From Arthrobacter sp. V1I7 (GTDB taxonomy: Bacteria; Actinomycetota; Actinomycetes; Actinomycetales; Micrococcaceae), in contig NZ_JAUSYS010000001.1 of NCBI RefSeq assembly GCF_030817015.1, positions 2,666,001 to 2,730,000 of the forward strand: a stretch of 64,000 nt of DNA, written 5' to 3'. This document shows positions 52,310-62,157 of this stretch, one piece after another. Position 1 is the stretch's first letter. Every line of letters begins with the position of its first letter. A program made the position numbers and the translations under genes. Under the pieces are notes generated by a model. The model was given only the letters and a program-made list of their open reading frames with translations. It had not been told where the DNA came from and did no database searches.

Positions 52310-55132
52310 CTACGCGGAGATCTGGCGCAGCACGTACTGCAGGATGCCGCCGTTGCGGTAGTAGTCCGCCTCGCCCGGGGTATCGATGCGCAGGACCGCA
52401 TCGAAGGACGTGGCGGAACCGTCTTCGGCCGTTGCCGTGACCTTGAGGGTCTTCGGCGTGGTGCCTTCGTTGAGGGCGGTGACTCCCTCGACGGCGAAGG
52501 TCTCCGTGCCGGTCAGGCCCAGGCTGGCAGCGGTTTCCCCGGCGGGGTACTGCAGGGGAAGGACGCCCATGCCGATCAGGTTGGAGCGGTGGATGCGCTC
52601 GTAGCTCTCGGCCACGACAGCCTTGACGCCCAGAAGCGCGGTGCCCTTGGCAGCCCAGTCACGGGACGAGCCGGAGCCGTACTCCTTGCCGGCCAGGACC
52701 ACCAGCGGCGTGCCGGCGGCCTGGTAGTCCTGCGCTGCGTCGTAGACGTAGGCCTGCGGACCCTCCGGCTGCATGAAGTTCCGGGTGAAGCCACCCTCGA
52801 CGCCGTCGAGCAGCTGGTTCTTGATCCGGATGTTCGCGAAGGTGCCGCGGATCATGACCTCGTGGTTGCCACGGCGTGAGCCGTAGGAATTGAAATCCTT
52901 GCGCTCCACACCGTTGGCCAGCAGGTACTGTCCGGCCGGGGTATCCGACTTGAACGAACCGGCCGGGGAGATGTGGTCAGTGGTGACCGAATCGCCGAGC
53001 TTCAGCAGCACGCGGGCACCGGTGATGTCGGTGACCGGCTCCGGCTTCGCCTTCATGCCCTCGAAGTACGGGGGCTTCCGCACGTAGGTGGAGTTCGGGT
53101 CCCAAGCGAAGGTGTCGCCGGCCGGCGTATCGAGTGACTTCCAGCGCTCATCGCCGTCGAAGACGCCCGCATAGCCGCGCGCGAACATTTCCTTGTCGAT
53201 AGAGGAATCAATGACCTGCTGGACCTCCACCGGGTTCGGCCAGATGTCCCTGAGGAAGACGTCGTTGCCGGCGTCGTCCTTGCCCAGGGCGTCCGACTCG
53301 AAGTCGAAGTCCATGGTTCCGGCCAGGGCGTAGGCGATGACCAGCGGCGGGGAGGCCAGGTAGTTCATCTTCACGTCCGGGTTGATCCGGCCTTCGAAGT
53401 TGCGGTTACCGGACAGCACTGCGGTGACCGACAGGTCGTTGGCCTGGACGGCCTCGGAGATCTCGGCATCCAGCGGGCCGGAGTTGCCGATACAGGTGGC
53501 GCAACCGTAGCCGACAATGTAGAAGCCAAGCTTCTCCAGGTACGGCGTCAGGCCCGACTTCTCGTAGTAGTCGGTGACCACCTTGGAACCCGGGGCCACG
53601 GACGTCTTGACCCACGGCTTGGACGTCAGGCCCTTGTCCACGGCGTTGCGGGCCAGCAGTGCGGCGGCCAGCATCACGGAGGGATTGGACGTGTTGGTGC
53701 AGGACGTGATCGAGGCGATCGCCACGGCCCCGTGGTCCAGTTCGAACTCCCGGCCGTCTTCGGTGGTCACCTTGACCGCGTTGGAAATGCGGCCGGCCGC
53801 ACCGTGTGCTGCCGAATAGACCGGCGGCTCGCGGTCCGTATCGGTGACATGGGTATCGGACCGGGTAAACGAGGGCGGGTCCGAGGCCGGGAAGGTCTCC
53901 TCCAGGGACTCGTCCAGGGTGCCGGCGTCGGCGTCGTGCTTGACGTAGTTGAGCAGGTCGTGGCGGAACTCGTCCTTGGCCTCGGTGAGCACGATGCGGT
54001 CCTGGGGACGCTTCGGGCCGGAGATCGAGGGAACCACGGTGGACAGGTCCAGCTCAAGGTATTCGGAGAACTTGATCTCGTGGGACGGATCGTGCCAGAG
54101 GCCCTGTTCCTTGGCGTAGGCCTCCACAAGGGCGACGTTCTCCTCGGAGCGGCCGGTGAGGCGCAGGTACTCGATGGTGACGTCGTCGATCGGGAACATC
54201 GCGGCAGTGGAGCCGAACTCCGGGCTCATGTTGCCGATCGTGGCGCGGTTGGCCAGCGGCACAGCCGCGACGCCTTCGCCGTAGAACTCGACGAACTTGC
54301 CCACGACACCATGCTTGCGCAGCTGTTCGGTGATGGTCAGGACGACGTCGGTGGCGGTGGCGCCGGCCGGGATGGAACCGGTCAGCTTGAAGCCCACCAC
54401 GCGCGGGATCAGCATGGAGACGGGCTGGCCGAGCATGGCAGCCTCGGCTTCGATGCCGCCAACGCCCCAGCCCAGCACGCCCAGGCCGTTGACCATCGTG
54501 GTGTGCGAGTCGGTGCCGACGCAGGTGTCCGGGTAGGCCCGGACCACGCCGTCAACTTCACGGGTCATGACCGTGCGGGCCAGGTACTCAATGTTGACCT
54601 GGTGCACGATGCCGGTTCCGGGCGGGACGACCTTGAAGTCGTCAAACGCGGTCTGGCCCCAACGCAGGAACTGGTACCGCTCGCCGTTGCGCTGGTACTC
54701 GATCTCCATATTGCGCTCCAGTGCGCCGGAGTTGCCGAAGGCGTCGATCTGCACGGAGTGGTCGATCACCATTTCCGCGGGCGCCAGCGGGTTGACCCGC
54801 TTGGGGTCGCCGCCGAGTTCCTTGACGGCCTCACGCATGGTGGCAAGGTCCACAACGCAGGGAACGCCGGTGAAGTCCTGCATGATCACGCGCGCCGGCG
54901 TGAACTGGATTTCAGTATCGGGCTGGGCGCTGGGGTCCCAGCCGGCCAGTGCTCGGACGTGGTCGGCCGTGATATTGGCGCCGTCCTCGGTCCTCAGCAG
55001 GTTTTCAAGCAATACCTTGAGGCTGAACGGAAGGTTTTCTGCACCTTCAACGGAGTTCAACCGGAAAATTTCGTATTCGGTACCGGCTACATTAAGTTTG
55101 CCTTTTGAACCGAAGCTGTCCACAATGCTCAT
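52310..55132 (-). CDS. acnA: Aconitate hydratase A
   Basis: TCA-cycle 4Fe-4S enzyme. 940 residues, full length. Cluster cysteines in [15 protein letters not shown] and [28 protein letters not shown] and [13 protein letters not shown] in the active site; [17 protein letters not shown] near the C terminus. A charged insert of about 50 residues (residues 400-455) is variable in the family. A 24-bp palindrome at 55184-55207 lies 52 bp before the ATG. Confidence 0.97.
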   Translation of the reverse strand: MSIVDSFGSKGKLNVAGTEYEIFRLNSVEGAENLPFSLKVLLENLLRTEDGANITADHVRALAGWDPSAQPDTEIQFTPARVIMQDFTGVPCVVDLATMREAVKELGGDPKRVNPLAPAEMVIDHSVQIDAFGNSGALERNMEIEYQRNGERYQFLRWGQTAFDDFKVVPPGTGIVHQVNIEYLARTVMTREVDGVVRAYPDTCVGTDSHTTMVNGLGVLGWGVGGIEAEAAMLGQPVSMLIPRVVGFKLTGSIPAGATATDVVLTITEQLRKHGVVGKFVEFYGEGVAAVPLANRATIGNMSPEFGSTAAMFPIDDVTIEYLRLTGRSEENVALVEAYAKEQGLWHDPSHEIKFSEYLELDLSTVVPSISGPKRPQDRIVLTEAKDEFRHDLLNYVKHDADAGTLDESLEETFPASDPPSFTRSDTHVTDTDREPPVYSAAHGAAGRISNAVKVTTEDGREFELDHGAVAIASITSCTNTSNPSVMLAAALLARNAVDKGLTSKPWVKTSVAPGSKVVTDYYEKSGLTPYLEKLGFYIVGYGCATCIGNSGPLDAEISEAVQANDLSVTAVLSGNRNFEGRINPDVKMNYLASPPLVIAYALAGTMDFDFESDALGKDDAGNDVFLRDIWPNPVEVQQVIDSSIDKEMFARGYAGVFDGDERWKSLDTPAGDTFAWDPNSTYVRKPPYFEGMKAKPEPVTDITGARVLLKLGDSVTTDHISPAGSFKSDTPAGQYLLANGVERKDFNSYGSRRGNHEVMIRGTFANIRIKNQLLDGVEGGFTRNFMQPEGPQAYVYDAAQDYQAAGTPLVVLAGKEYGSGSSRDWAAKGTALLGVKAVVAESYERIHRSNLIGMGVLPLQYPAGETAASLGLTGTETFAVEGVTALNEGTTPKTLKVTATAEDGSATSFDAVLRIDTPGEADYYRNGGILQYVLRQISA

Positions 55133-55183
55133 CGCAGGGCTCCTCTCGCAACAGTTTCATCTTTGTCGCGCCGCAGACCCCTT

Positions 55184-55207
55184 GCTAGTTAGGCCTGCCT
55201 AACTAGC
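55184..55207. promoter_or_regulatory. 24-bp perfect palindrome upstream of acnA (iron-box-like operator candidate)
   Basis: GCTAGTTAGGC - CT - GCCTAACTAGC. The TTAGG/CCTAA halves recall DtxR/IdeR iron boxes, but the spacing (4 bases, not 9) differs from the usual 19-bp box. Control of aconitase by iron regulators is known in actinobacteria; the actual protein here is not identified. A shorter inverted repeat, CTACG-5-CGTAG, lies at 55284-55298. Confidence 0.6.
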
Positions 55208-55303
55208 ACCGTGCCCCGTCAGGACGAGGTTGGGCGGGTATTGCATGAGGTCAGCCGTGATGACGGAACGCGACGTCGGACTACTACGCCCATCGTAGTG
55301 GCA

Positions 55304-56644
55304 TCAGCGCCGCGGAGTCAGCAGCGCCACAGTCTCCATGTGGTGGGTGTGCGGATACAGGTCGAAGGCCCGCAGCCCCGAGAGTTCCCAGCCGCCCTGC
55401 CGGAAGTAGCCCAGATCGCGGGCAAATGACGCCGGATCGCAGGAGACATAGGCAACAGCGCGCGGCCCCGTGCCGATCAGTTGGTCCACGACGGCTTTGC
55501 CCGCACCGGCCCGGGGCGGGTCCAGGAGGATGGCGTCGAAGTTCCGCGGCTTCTGGCGCAGCACCCGCTCCACCCTGCCCTGGACGATTTCCACCTGCGG
55601 CGCCCCGTGCAGGTTCTTGCGCGCATCCCGGCTGGTGCCGGGCGAACCTTCCACGGACAGCACGGTTCCGGTCACTCCCACGGCGTCCGCGAGGGGCGCC
55701 GTGAAGAGACCGGCGCCGGCGTACAGGTCCGCCACCACCGCGCCCGATTCCAGGAATCCGCCGTCGTGCAGGAAACCGGTCAGGGCCCCCACGAGGGTGC
55801 CGGGCGCGTCGCGGTGGATCTGCCAGAACCCGTCGCCCGTGACCCGGTACTCATGGCCGGCCGCGGACTCCTGGACGTAGGTCCGCCCGCGCAGCTGCAG
55901 GGTCTCCCCCCTGGCCGGGTCAAGGCTGGCAACCGAGACGTTCTCCGGAAGCTGCGAGAGGATGGCGCTCAGCCGCTTGGCCCGGGTGCCGGGGGCCGGC
56001 ACCAGGAGCACGAGCGGCCGGGAACCGTTGGCCGGGGCCGCGACCTCCACACGCTCGATGCCCTGCAGGTCGATCTCCCAAAGCCGGAGCGCGTTGATGC
56101 CGCCCACCGCGAGCGGCATCTCCCGGACCGGCAGGACCGTATCGGAGCGGTGGGCGTGCATGCCGAGCTTGCCGCCGGGGGTCACGGCGAAGCCGGTACG
56201 GGTCCGCCAGGCCAGGCCATCCTGTGCTGCCTGCTCCCCCACAGCCTCCACCTCCGTCACGCGGTCGACGCCGGCGAGTCGCCGCAGCTGCTCGGCCAGG
56301 ACCTCGGACTTGAGGCCGCGCTGGCGTGCCAGCGAGATGTGGCCGAGTTCCGCGCCGCCGAGCGGCGGGTGGCGGTGGGACCAGGACCGTGCGGAATCGG
56401 CAAGATCCCAGAAGTGGTCCACCCGGTCCGGGGATGCGTCCAGGACCTCCACGACGTCGCCGCGCCAGAACTTCGCGTCCGGGCCGGCGTCGGTCAGGCG
56501 GACCCTGACCTTTTCGCCAGGGATGCCGTGCCGGACGAACACCACGCGTCCCTCGTGCCGGGCGACGCAGTGGCCGCCGTGGGCCACCGGTCCGACGTCG
56601 AGGACGAGATCGGCAGGGGCTTGCGTCGCGGTGTCGGGGCTCAT
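55304..56644 (-). CDS. TrmA/RumA-family RNA m5U methyltransferase
   Basis: 446 residues. N-terminal TRAM-like OB domain (about 5-65: VGPVAHGGHCVARHEG), SAM-binding VADLYAGAGLFTAPLA, LDPPRAGAGKAV and the catalytic Cys in AYVSCDPASFARDL. It should methylate uridine in tRNA or 23S rRNA; which one cannot be told. No N-terminal iron-sulfur Cys cluster is seen. Start at 56644 overlaps the stop of the transporter gene (ATGA). Confidence 0.9.
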   Translation of the reverse strand: MSPDTATQAPADLVLDVGPVAHGGHCVARHEGRVVFVRHGIPGEKVRVRLTDAGPDAKFWRGDVVEVLDASPDRVDHFWDLADSARSWSHRHPPLGGAELGHISLARQRGLKSEVLAEQLRRLAGVDRVTEVEAVGEQAAQDGLAWRTRTGFAVTPGGKLGMHAHRSDTVLPVREMPLAVGGINALRLWEIDLQGIERVEVAAPANGSRPLVLLVPAPGTRAKRLSAILSQLPENVSVASLDPARGETLQLRGRTYVQESAAGHEYRVTGDGFWQIHRDAPGTLVGALTGFLHDGGFLESGAVVADLYAGAGLFTAPLADAVGVTGTVLSVEGSPGTSRDARKNLHGAPQVEIVQGRVERVLRQKPRNFDAILLDPPRAGAGKAVVDQLIGTGPRAVAYVSCDPASFARDLGYFRQGGWELSGLRAFDLYPHTHHMETVALLTPRR

Positions 56645-58620
56645 TGGATATCCTGCAGTTTCTTGGCTTCTTCGGACGATTTCAGCTGCCACGGGACGCT
56701 GGCAACCATGACTCCCGGCTCGAAGTGCAGCCGGGTCTTGATCCGCAGCGCGGTCTGGTTGTGGACCAGCTGCTCCCACCATTTGCCCACCACGTACTCG
56801 GGGATGTAGACCACGATCAGGTCGCGGGGGGAATCCCGCCGCATGTTCTTGACGTACTCCATGATGGGCGTCACGGTCTCACGGAACGGGCTGGCGAGCA
56901 CCGTTAACGGTACCGGGATTTCCAGCTTCTCCCAGTCGGCCACGGTCTGCTCGGTCTCTTCGGAGCTGATGTCCACCGTGATGGCGTCCAGCCGGGAGGG
57001 GCGGGAGGCGCGGGCGTAGGCCAGGGCGCGCAGCACCGGCTTGCGGACGTGCGAGACCAGCAGCACGGCGTGCACCCGGGTGGGCAGGGCCCGCGGCGAG
57101 GAGTCCTCATCCACGGCGAGTTCCTTGGCCACGTTGTCGTAATGCGCCCGGATGCTCCACATGATGAGGAACAGGACGAACATGGCGAGCAGCGCGATCC
57201 AGGCGCCCTGCTGGAACTTGGTGATCAGCACGATCAGGAGGACCAGCGCCGTCATGCCGAAGCCGACCATGTTGATGGTCCGGGACTTGAGCATCCGCCG
57301 CTTCACAGCCGGGTCTTTGGCGACCTTCAGTGCCCGGCCCCAGTGCCGGACCATGCCGAGCTGGCTGATCGTGAACGAAATGAAGACGCCCACGATGTAC
57401 AGCTGGATGAGCTTCGTGACGTCGGCGTTGAAGGCGATGATCAGCACGAGGGCGCCGGCGGCCAGCGCCAGGACGCCGTTGCTGAAGGCCAGCCGGTCCC
57501 CCCGGGTGCGCAGCTGCCGCGGCAGGTAGCCGTCCTGGGCCAGGATCGAGCCAAGGACCGGGAAGCCGTTGAACGCGGTGTTGGAAGCGAACACCAGGAT
57601 CACCCCGGTCGCGGCGACCACGATGTAGAAGAAGAGGGACCCGCTCCCGAAGATGGTCTGGGCGATCTGGCTGATGGCCGGGCTCTGGATGTAGCCCTCG
57701 GGCAGCGGATTGCCGTCCAGCAGGAATTCCGTCGCCGGGTCCAGCACGATGTGCACCTTGGTGGCGTTGGCCAGGTAGATGATGCCGGCCAGCATGGCGG
57801 ACGCGATCACGCCGAGCAGCAGCAGCGTGGTGGCCGCGTTCTTGCTCTTGGGCTTCCGGAAGTTCGGCACGCCGTTGCTGATGGCCTCGATGCCGGTCAG
57901 CGCCGCGGCGCCCGAGGAGAAGGCCCGCAGCAGCAGGAAGGCCCCCGCGAGCCCGACGAGGCCTTCGTCGAAGCCTTCCGCCGGCACGATCGTGAACGCC
58001 GCGGAGGGCGCCTCGCCGAGCCGGCCGGTGGCCGCCTGGAAGATGCCCACGGCGGTCATGCCCAGGATGGACGCCATGAAGATGTAGGTCGGCACGGCGA
58101 AGACGCTGCCGGCTTCCTTGATGCCGCGCAGGTTCACGAGCGCCAGTATGATCACGCCGACGGTCGCGATGGCGGCCTGCTGGCCGTGCAGGGCGGGCAC
58201 CGCGGTGGTCAGGTAGGTGGCGGCCGAGGACATCGACACCGCGACGGTCAGCACGTAGTCTACGAGCAGCGCGGAGGCGACGGTGACCCCGGCATACCTG
58301 CCGAGGTTCTCGTTGGCAATCTCGTAGTCGCCACCGCCGGAGGGGTAGGCGTGGACGTTCTGGCGGTAGGAGGCAACAACGGTCAGCAGCACCACCATGA
58401 CGGCCAGCCCCACCCACGGCGAGAACGCCACGGCGCTGACTCCGGCGAGGGCCAGGGTCAGCAGGATTTCATCCGGCGCGTACGCCACCGAGGACAGCGC
58501 ATCCGAGGCGAAAATGGGGAGGGCAATCCGCTTCGGCAGCAGGGTGTGGGCCAGCCGGTCGTTACGGAACGGCCGGCCTACCATCACCCGCTTCACGGCA
58601 TTGAAAATTGTCAGCACCAC
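56641..58620 (-). CDS. APC-family transporter, KimA/YdaO-like potassium importer
   Basis: 659 residues with about 12 hydrophobic helices and a cytoplasmic C-terminal domain of about 150 residues. The first helix reads SDALSSVAYAPDEIL, with the Asp and Tyr that KimA uses for potassium. SGGGDYEIANENLGR is also typical. KimA imports K+ and is shut by c-di-AMP in Firmicutes (known of the family). Two TrkA/RCK genes diverge from it, supporting K+ as substrate. GTG-GTG start; the second GTG (58617) fits a TAGCTT box six bases away. Coupled to the RNA methyltransferase. Confidence 0.8.
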   Translation of the reverse strand: MVLTIFNAVKRVMVGRPFRNDRLAHTLLPKRIALPIFASDALSSVAYAPDEILLTLALAGVSAVAFSPWVGLAVMVVLLTVVASYRQNVHAYPSGGGDYEIANENLGRYAGVTVASALLVDYVLTVAVSMSSAATYLTTAVPALHGQQAAIATVGVIILALVNLRGIKEAGSVFAVPTYIFMASILGMTAVGIFQAATGRLGEAPSAAFTIVPAEGFDEGLVGLAGAFLLLRAFSSGAAALTGIEAISNGVPNFRKPKSKNAATTLLLLGVIASAMLAGIIYLANATKVHIVLDPATEFLLDGNPLPEGYIQSPAISQIAQTIFGSGSLFFYIVVAATGVILVFASNTAFNGFPVLGSILAQDGYLPRQLRTRGDRLAFSNGVLALAAGALVLIIAFNADVTKLIQLYIVGVFISFTISQLGMVRHWGRALKVAKDPAVKRRMLKSRTINMVGFGMTALVLLIVLITKFQQGAWIALLAMFVLFLIMWSIRAHYDNVAKELAVDEDSSPRALPTRVHAVLLVSHVRKPVLRALAYARASRPSRLDAITVDISSEETEQTVADWEKLEIPVPLTVLASPFRETVTPIMEYVKNMRRDSPRDLIVVYIPEYVVGKWWEQLVHNQTALRIKTRLHFEPGVMVASVPWQLKSSEEAKKLQDIQ

Positions 58621-58762
58621 ACAAAGCTAGTCTCATTCGCAGGCGATGTCATGACGGCTCCACGTGCGTGCTGCTGGCGGCAAACCTCCGCTGGCTGCGG
58701 CCTGCCGCGTGGCCGGTAGAGTTTTACGCAGCAGCAGACAGCGAAGCATTTAGGAGGCACGT

Positions 58763-59434
58763 GTGGCGCACTTCGTCATCATGGGTTGTGGCCGGGTGGG
58801 GGCAACCCTGGCGCACACGCTCGAGGACGCCGGTCATTCGGTGGCCATTATCGACCAGGACGACCGTGCCTTCCGGCGCCTCCGCACTGGCTTCACCGGC
58901 CGGAAAGTCACCGGCGTCGGCTTTGACCGGGAAACCATGAAGCAGGCCGGCGTCGAGGATGCCTATGCGTTCGCGGCCGTCTCCAGCGGCGACAATTCCA
59001 ACATCCTGGCCACTCGCGTGGCCCGGGAGACCTTCCACGTCCCGCACGTCGTGGCCAGGATTTACGATCCGGGCCGTGCGGAGATCTACCAGCGGCTCGG
59101 CATCCCCACGGTGGCGGCCGTGCGCTGGAGCGCCGACCAGGTGCTCCGCCGGATCCTCCCGGAGCAGCACCTCGCCGGTGACTTCCGGGACCCCTCCGGC
59201 CGGCTGGTGCTCGCCGAAATTGACCTCGACGCCGGCTGGATCGGGCATCCCGTCGCCGCGATAGAGCAAGCCGCAGGCATCCGGGTGGCCTACCTGACCC
59301 GGTTCGGCGAGGGCATCCTGCCCGGAGCCGGCACCTCCTACCAGGACGGCGATACGGTCCACGCCATGGTCGATGTGGACCGCACCACCGAAGTTGCCCA
59401 TATTCTTGCCAAGTCCCCCGCCAAGGAGTTCTAA
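58763..59434 (+). CDS. TrkA/RCK potassium regulatory protein 1
   Basis: 223 residues: RCK-N nucleotide-binding domain (MGCGRVGATLAHTLEDAGH, IDQDD) and an RCK-C domain (about 135-215). Homologues (CeoB/CeoC) gate K+ transporters by binding NAD(H), ATP or c-di-AMP. GTG start after TAGGAGGC. The next gene starts on the base after its stop. No transporter downstream; the divergent KimA-like gene is the obvious partner. Confidence 0.92.
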   Translation: MAHFVIMGCGRVGATLAHTLEDAGHSVAIIDQDDRAFRRLRTGFTGRKVTGVGFDRETMKQAGVEDAYAFAAVSSGDNSNILATRVARETFHVPHVVARIYDPGRAEIYQRLGIPTVAAVRWSADQVLRRILPEQHLAGDFRDPSGRLVLAEIDLDAGWIGHPVAAIEQAAGIRVAYLTRFGEGILPGAGTSYQDGDTVHAMVDVDRTTEVAHILAKSPAKEF

Positions 59435-60181
59435 GTGAAAGTCGTCATCGTCGGCGCGGGAAGTGTCGGCTCGTCGATCGCCCGCGAACTGCTGTCCCAC
59501 AAACATGAAATCCTGCTGATCGACCTCAAGCCGGAGGTGATCGGCCGCAGCGGCCTCCGGGGCGCCCACTGGCTCGTCGGCGACGCCTGCGAGCTCAGCA
59601 CGCTCAAGGACGCGAAGCTCGAGGACGCCGACGTCGTGGTGTCCGCCACCGGAGACGACAAGGTCAACCTTGTGGTCTCGCTGCTGGCAAAGACGGAATT
59701 CGGGGTGGGCCGGACGGTCGGCCGGGTCAACAACCCCAAGAACGACTGGATGTTCGACGATTCCTGGGGCGTCGACGTCGCGGTCAACACCCCGCAGCTC
59801 ATGACCGCCCTCGTCGAAGAGGCGGTGGAGATCGGCGACCTGGTCCGGCTCCTGACCCTGCAGACGGGTGTGTCCTCGCTGGTCGAGTTCACGGTCCCCC
59901 ACGACTCGCACGTCATTGGCCTGACCGTCGGAGCCATCGACTGGCCTGAGGACTCGACCCTGGTGGCGATCCTGCGGGACCAGGCGCCGATCACCCCGAG
60001 CCGTGATGACGTGCTGGACGGCGGGGATGAACTGTTCTTCGTGACCACGATTGCCGCAGAGGACCAGCTGCGTGCCCTTCTTGCTCCGGAGACGCCGCCC
60101 GAGGACCGCTCTGCGGCCACCGCGGACCGGCAAGGCGCCGAAAACCACCAGCCGTCCGAGGACGACGGCTTCGCCGGCTGA
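59435..60181 (+). CDS. TrkA/RCK potassium regulatory protein 2
   Basis: 248 residues: VIVGAGSVGSSIARELLS at the N terminus, IDLKPE, SATGDDKVNLV; RCK-C domain about 130-210; acidic, Gln-rich tail. GTG start immediately after the preceding stop, with AAGGAG embedded in the end of the first gene. The two probably form a hetero-oligomer. Confidence 0.92.
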   Translation: MKVVIVGAGSVGSSIARELLSHKHEILLIDLKPEVIGRSGLRGAHWLVGDACELSTLKDAKLEDADVVVSATGDDKVNLVVSLLAKTEFGVGRTVGRVNNPKNDWMFDDSWGVDVAVNTPQLMTALVEEAVEIGDLVRLLTLQTGVSSLVEFTVPHDSHVIGLTVGAIDWPEDSTLVAILRDQAPITPSRDDVLDGGDELFFVTTIAAEDQLRALLAPETPPEDRSAATADRQGAENHQPSEDDGFAG

Positions 60182-60316
60182 TTCGCGGCAGTCTGCGCGC
60201 CCCACTGCACCCTCAGCATGTCCGTCCGGTCACCCGATTTCCTTGACCGCTCACCTGAGCGGTCACATCCTTAGGGGTAGCGGGGAGACACCTCGCACAT
60301 GCCAGGGGAGTCCCTC

Positions 60317-60943
60317 ATGCGAAAGTTGATGCTCTTACTTCTTGTCCTACCGCTCCTGGTGCTTGGAGCGCCGCCCGCACAGGCCGCGACGTGCACCATC
60401 GACGCCCCGACCGTGCCGGCCACGACCGGCCAGGTCGGGACCGAGCTCACGTACTTCATCACGGTGACCGATTGTGCGTCGTCGAACAAGAGCCCGACGT
60501 TCAAGGTCGTCGACGGCCGCCTTCCCGCGGGCACGAAGCTGTTTGAGTTCGCCGGCAGCTCCGGGCTGATCAACGGAGTCCCCACGACCGCCGGTACCTT
60601 CACGTTCACGGTCGAGGTCAAGGACGAGACCCGTGCGACCGACACGGAGACCTTCACGATCGAGATCCTCCCGCCCGAGGCGCCGACCATCGCCACCGAG
60701 GCGCTCTCCAGCGGAACGGTCGGCGAGTTCTACTGCTGCGGCAACCTGTTCGCCAGCGGAGGCGTCCAGCCCTACACCTGGTCGGTGGTCGCCGGGGCGC
60801 TCCCTCCAGGCCTGGAGCTGCCGAAGCGGGAGAACACCATCTCCGGAACGCCCACCACGGCCGGCACGTTCACCTTCACAGTCCGCGTGACCGACGATCT
60901 GGACGCCTTCACAGAGAAAGAGTTCTCCATCACGATCAGTTGA
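60317..60943 (+). CDS. Secreted protein with two putative Ig (He_PIG) domains
   Basis: 208 residues. Signal peptide (about 1-24, MRKLMLLLLVLPLLVLGA, cleavage after AQA). Two Ig-like domains: residues about 30-115 (ends GTFTFTVEVKD) and 118-205 (GGVQPYTWSVVAGALPPGLE, then SGTPTTAGTFTFTVRVTDD), the typical He_PIG pattern. A Cys-Cys pair (YCCGN) lies in the second. GGGGAG eight bases before the ATG at 60317. No linked gene; may be a surface or adhesion domain. Confidence 0.82.
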   Translation: MRKLMLLLLVLPLLVLGAPPAQAATCTIDAPTVPATTGQVGTELTYFITVTDCASSNKSPTFKVVDGRLPAGTKLFEFAGSSGLINGVPTTAGTFTFTVEVKDETRATDTETFTIEILPPEAPTIATEALSSGTVGEFYCCGNLFASGGVQPYTWSVVAGALPPGLELPKRENTISGTPTTAGTFTFTVRVTDDLDAFTEKEFSITIS

Positions 60944-60949
60944 GCGTCA

Positions 60950-60985
60950 GCCGGCCGCGTCCACGATGCTGTCGACGCGGCCGGC
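60950..60985 (+). terminator. Hairpin after the Ig-domain gene
   Basis: GCCGGCCGCGTC (60950-60961) pairs perfectly with 60974-60985 around a 12-base loop, seven bases after the stop. No T tract. Confidence 0.5.
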
Positions 60986-61042
60986 AATCTCAACCTCAGC
61001 GATCACCGGGCGCGCAATGCCGTGCTTGACACGACCCAATAG

Positions 61043-61070
61043 CCGGCTAGTCGTGTCCGGCTAGTCGTGT
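61043..61070. repeat. 14-bp tandem duplication at the stop of the DUF3159 gene
   Basis: CCGGCTAGTCGTGT at 61043-61056 and 61057-61070. The second copy contains the stop codon of the gene; the first duplicates it just downstream. Confidence 0.85.
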
Positions 61071-61807
61071 CCGGTTCCGTCGTCGGCGGGTGCCGGAGCC
61101 GGCGCGGGAACGGGGCGGGTCAGGAGCCAGGCCACCCAGACGCCGAGGATGTAGAGCGGCGCCCCCATCAGGAGGCGCGTCGTGGCCAGGGCGGCCAGGC
61201 CCGGCTCCCCCATGAAGTACAGCGGGACCTGGACGACCAGCCGCAGGACGAGCACCGAAACGATGACCCAGGTGCCGATCTGGTAGGCCTTCATCCGGGC
61301 AGGGTGCTTGCGCCACTCCAGGCCTTCGTTCCGGATGAACCCGAAGATCAGGCCGGCGAAAGGCCAGCGGAAGACAGTCGAGAGGGTCATCGCCAGAATG
61401 TAGGCCGTGTTGGTGAAGAAGCCCAGGACGTAGAAGTCCTCTGCCTTCCCGGTGGTGTTGGCGATCCACGCCGACAGTCCGACGCCGACGACCCCGGCCA
61501 GCGCCTGGGTCAGCGGACGGCGCTGGATGAGCCGGGCGATCGTGAACGCCGCGGCCGTTGCGAGCGAGCCGATCAGGGCTGGCGGCAGTTCCCGGGTGAC
61601 GGTAAAGACAAGCAGGAACACCAGGCCGGGCAGGATGCTCTCGGCAATGCCCTGCACACCGCCCGCACTTTTCAGCACGTCGATGTTGCCGTTGCTGGAA
61701 CGGTGCAGGCCGGCCTGGCCGGCGTACCCTTCGGCGAGCTGAGCCATGGTGGGCTGCTCGGCCGGGCCTCGTTCGGCTCCGGACTCGGACTTCTCGGGCA
61801 AGTTCAT
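61061..61807 (-). CDS. DUF3159 membrane protein
   Basis: 248 residues with five to six hydrophobic helices (about 60-80, 85-100, 110-130, 140-165, 185-210 and 215-235). Core ESILPGLVFLLVF, VRNEGLEWRKHP-like FIRNEGLEWRKHP and LTRP near the end fit the DUF3159 family. Function unknown. ATGA overlap with the OB-fold gene; the two and DUF3710 are a stable actinobacterial group. Confidence 0.85.
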   Translation of the reverse strand: MNLPEKSESGAERGPAEQPTMAQLAEGYAGQAGLHRSSNGNIDVLKSAGGVQGIAESILPGLVFLLVFTVTRELPPALIGSLATAAAFTIARLIQRRPLTQALAGVVGVGLSAWIANTTGKAEDFYVLGFFTNTAYILAMTLSTVFRWPFAGLIFGFIRNEGLEWRKHPARMKAYQIGTWVIVSVLVLRLVVQVPLYFMGEPGLAALATTRLLMGAPLYILGVWVAWLLTRPVPAPAPAPADDGTGHD

Positions 61808-62157
61808 TGCTCCTCCTGGCGGGAGAGTATCTCGTAGCGGGGATTGAACATGGTGGGCAGCCCGTTCCGCACGGTGACCATGCCGTCGAGCCGCAGCTCC
61901 GTGCCGGCGGCGATGCCGGGGATGCGCCGCCGCCCGAGCCAGATGACCCGTAAGCGGGCTGGGGGGCCACTTCCCGTTGGTTTTGCCCTTACCGGCATAC
62001 TCTCGTGGTCGACCACGGTGGCGGTAAAGGCGGCCACCTGGCTTGCCGGCGCGTACGTTACCGCCTCGATGAAGCCGCGGCACAGCACACGGCCGCGCTT
62101 CGGCAGTTCCCTGATGGAGAGCGGGACGGCGGATCCCTTGCTGGCGGCATCAGCCAA
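61804..62157 (-). CDS. OB-fold nucleic-acid-binding domain protein
   Basis: 117 residues from a TTG at 62157 (ADAASKGSAVPLS follows); no ATG or GTG fits. PKRGRVLCRGFIEAVTYAP starts the five-strand OB barrel, ending TELRLDGMVTVRNG and NPRYEILS. GGAG lies about ten bases before the TTG. The start overlaps the end of DUF3710 by eight bases. Binding partner unknown. Confidence 0.75.
   Translation of the reverse strand: MADAASKGSAVPLSIRELPKRGRVLCRGFIEAVTYAPASQVAAFTATVVDHESMPVRAKPTGSGPPARLRVIWLGRRRIPGIAAGTELRLDGMVTVRNGLPTMFNPRYEILSRQEEQ

Noticed and set aside
58621..58762. c-di-AMP (ydaO-type) riboswitch in front of the KimA-like gene
   Set aside because: The 140-bp divergent gap leaves no room: a TAGCTT box lies six bases before the GTG, so the transcript is probably leaderless.
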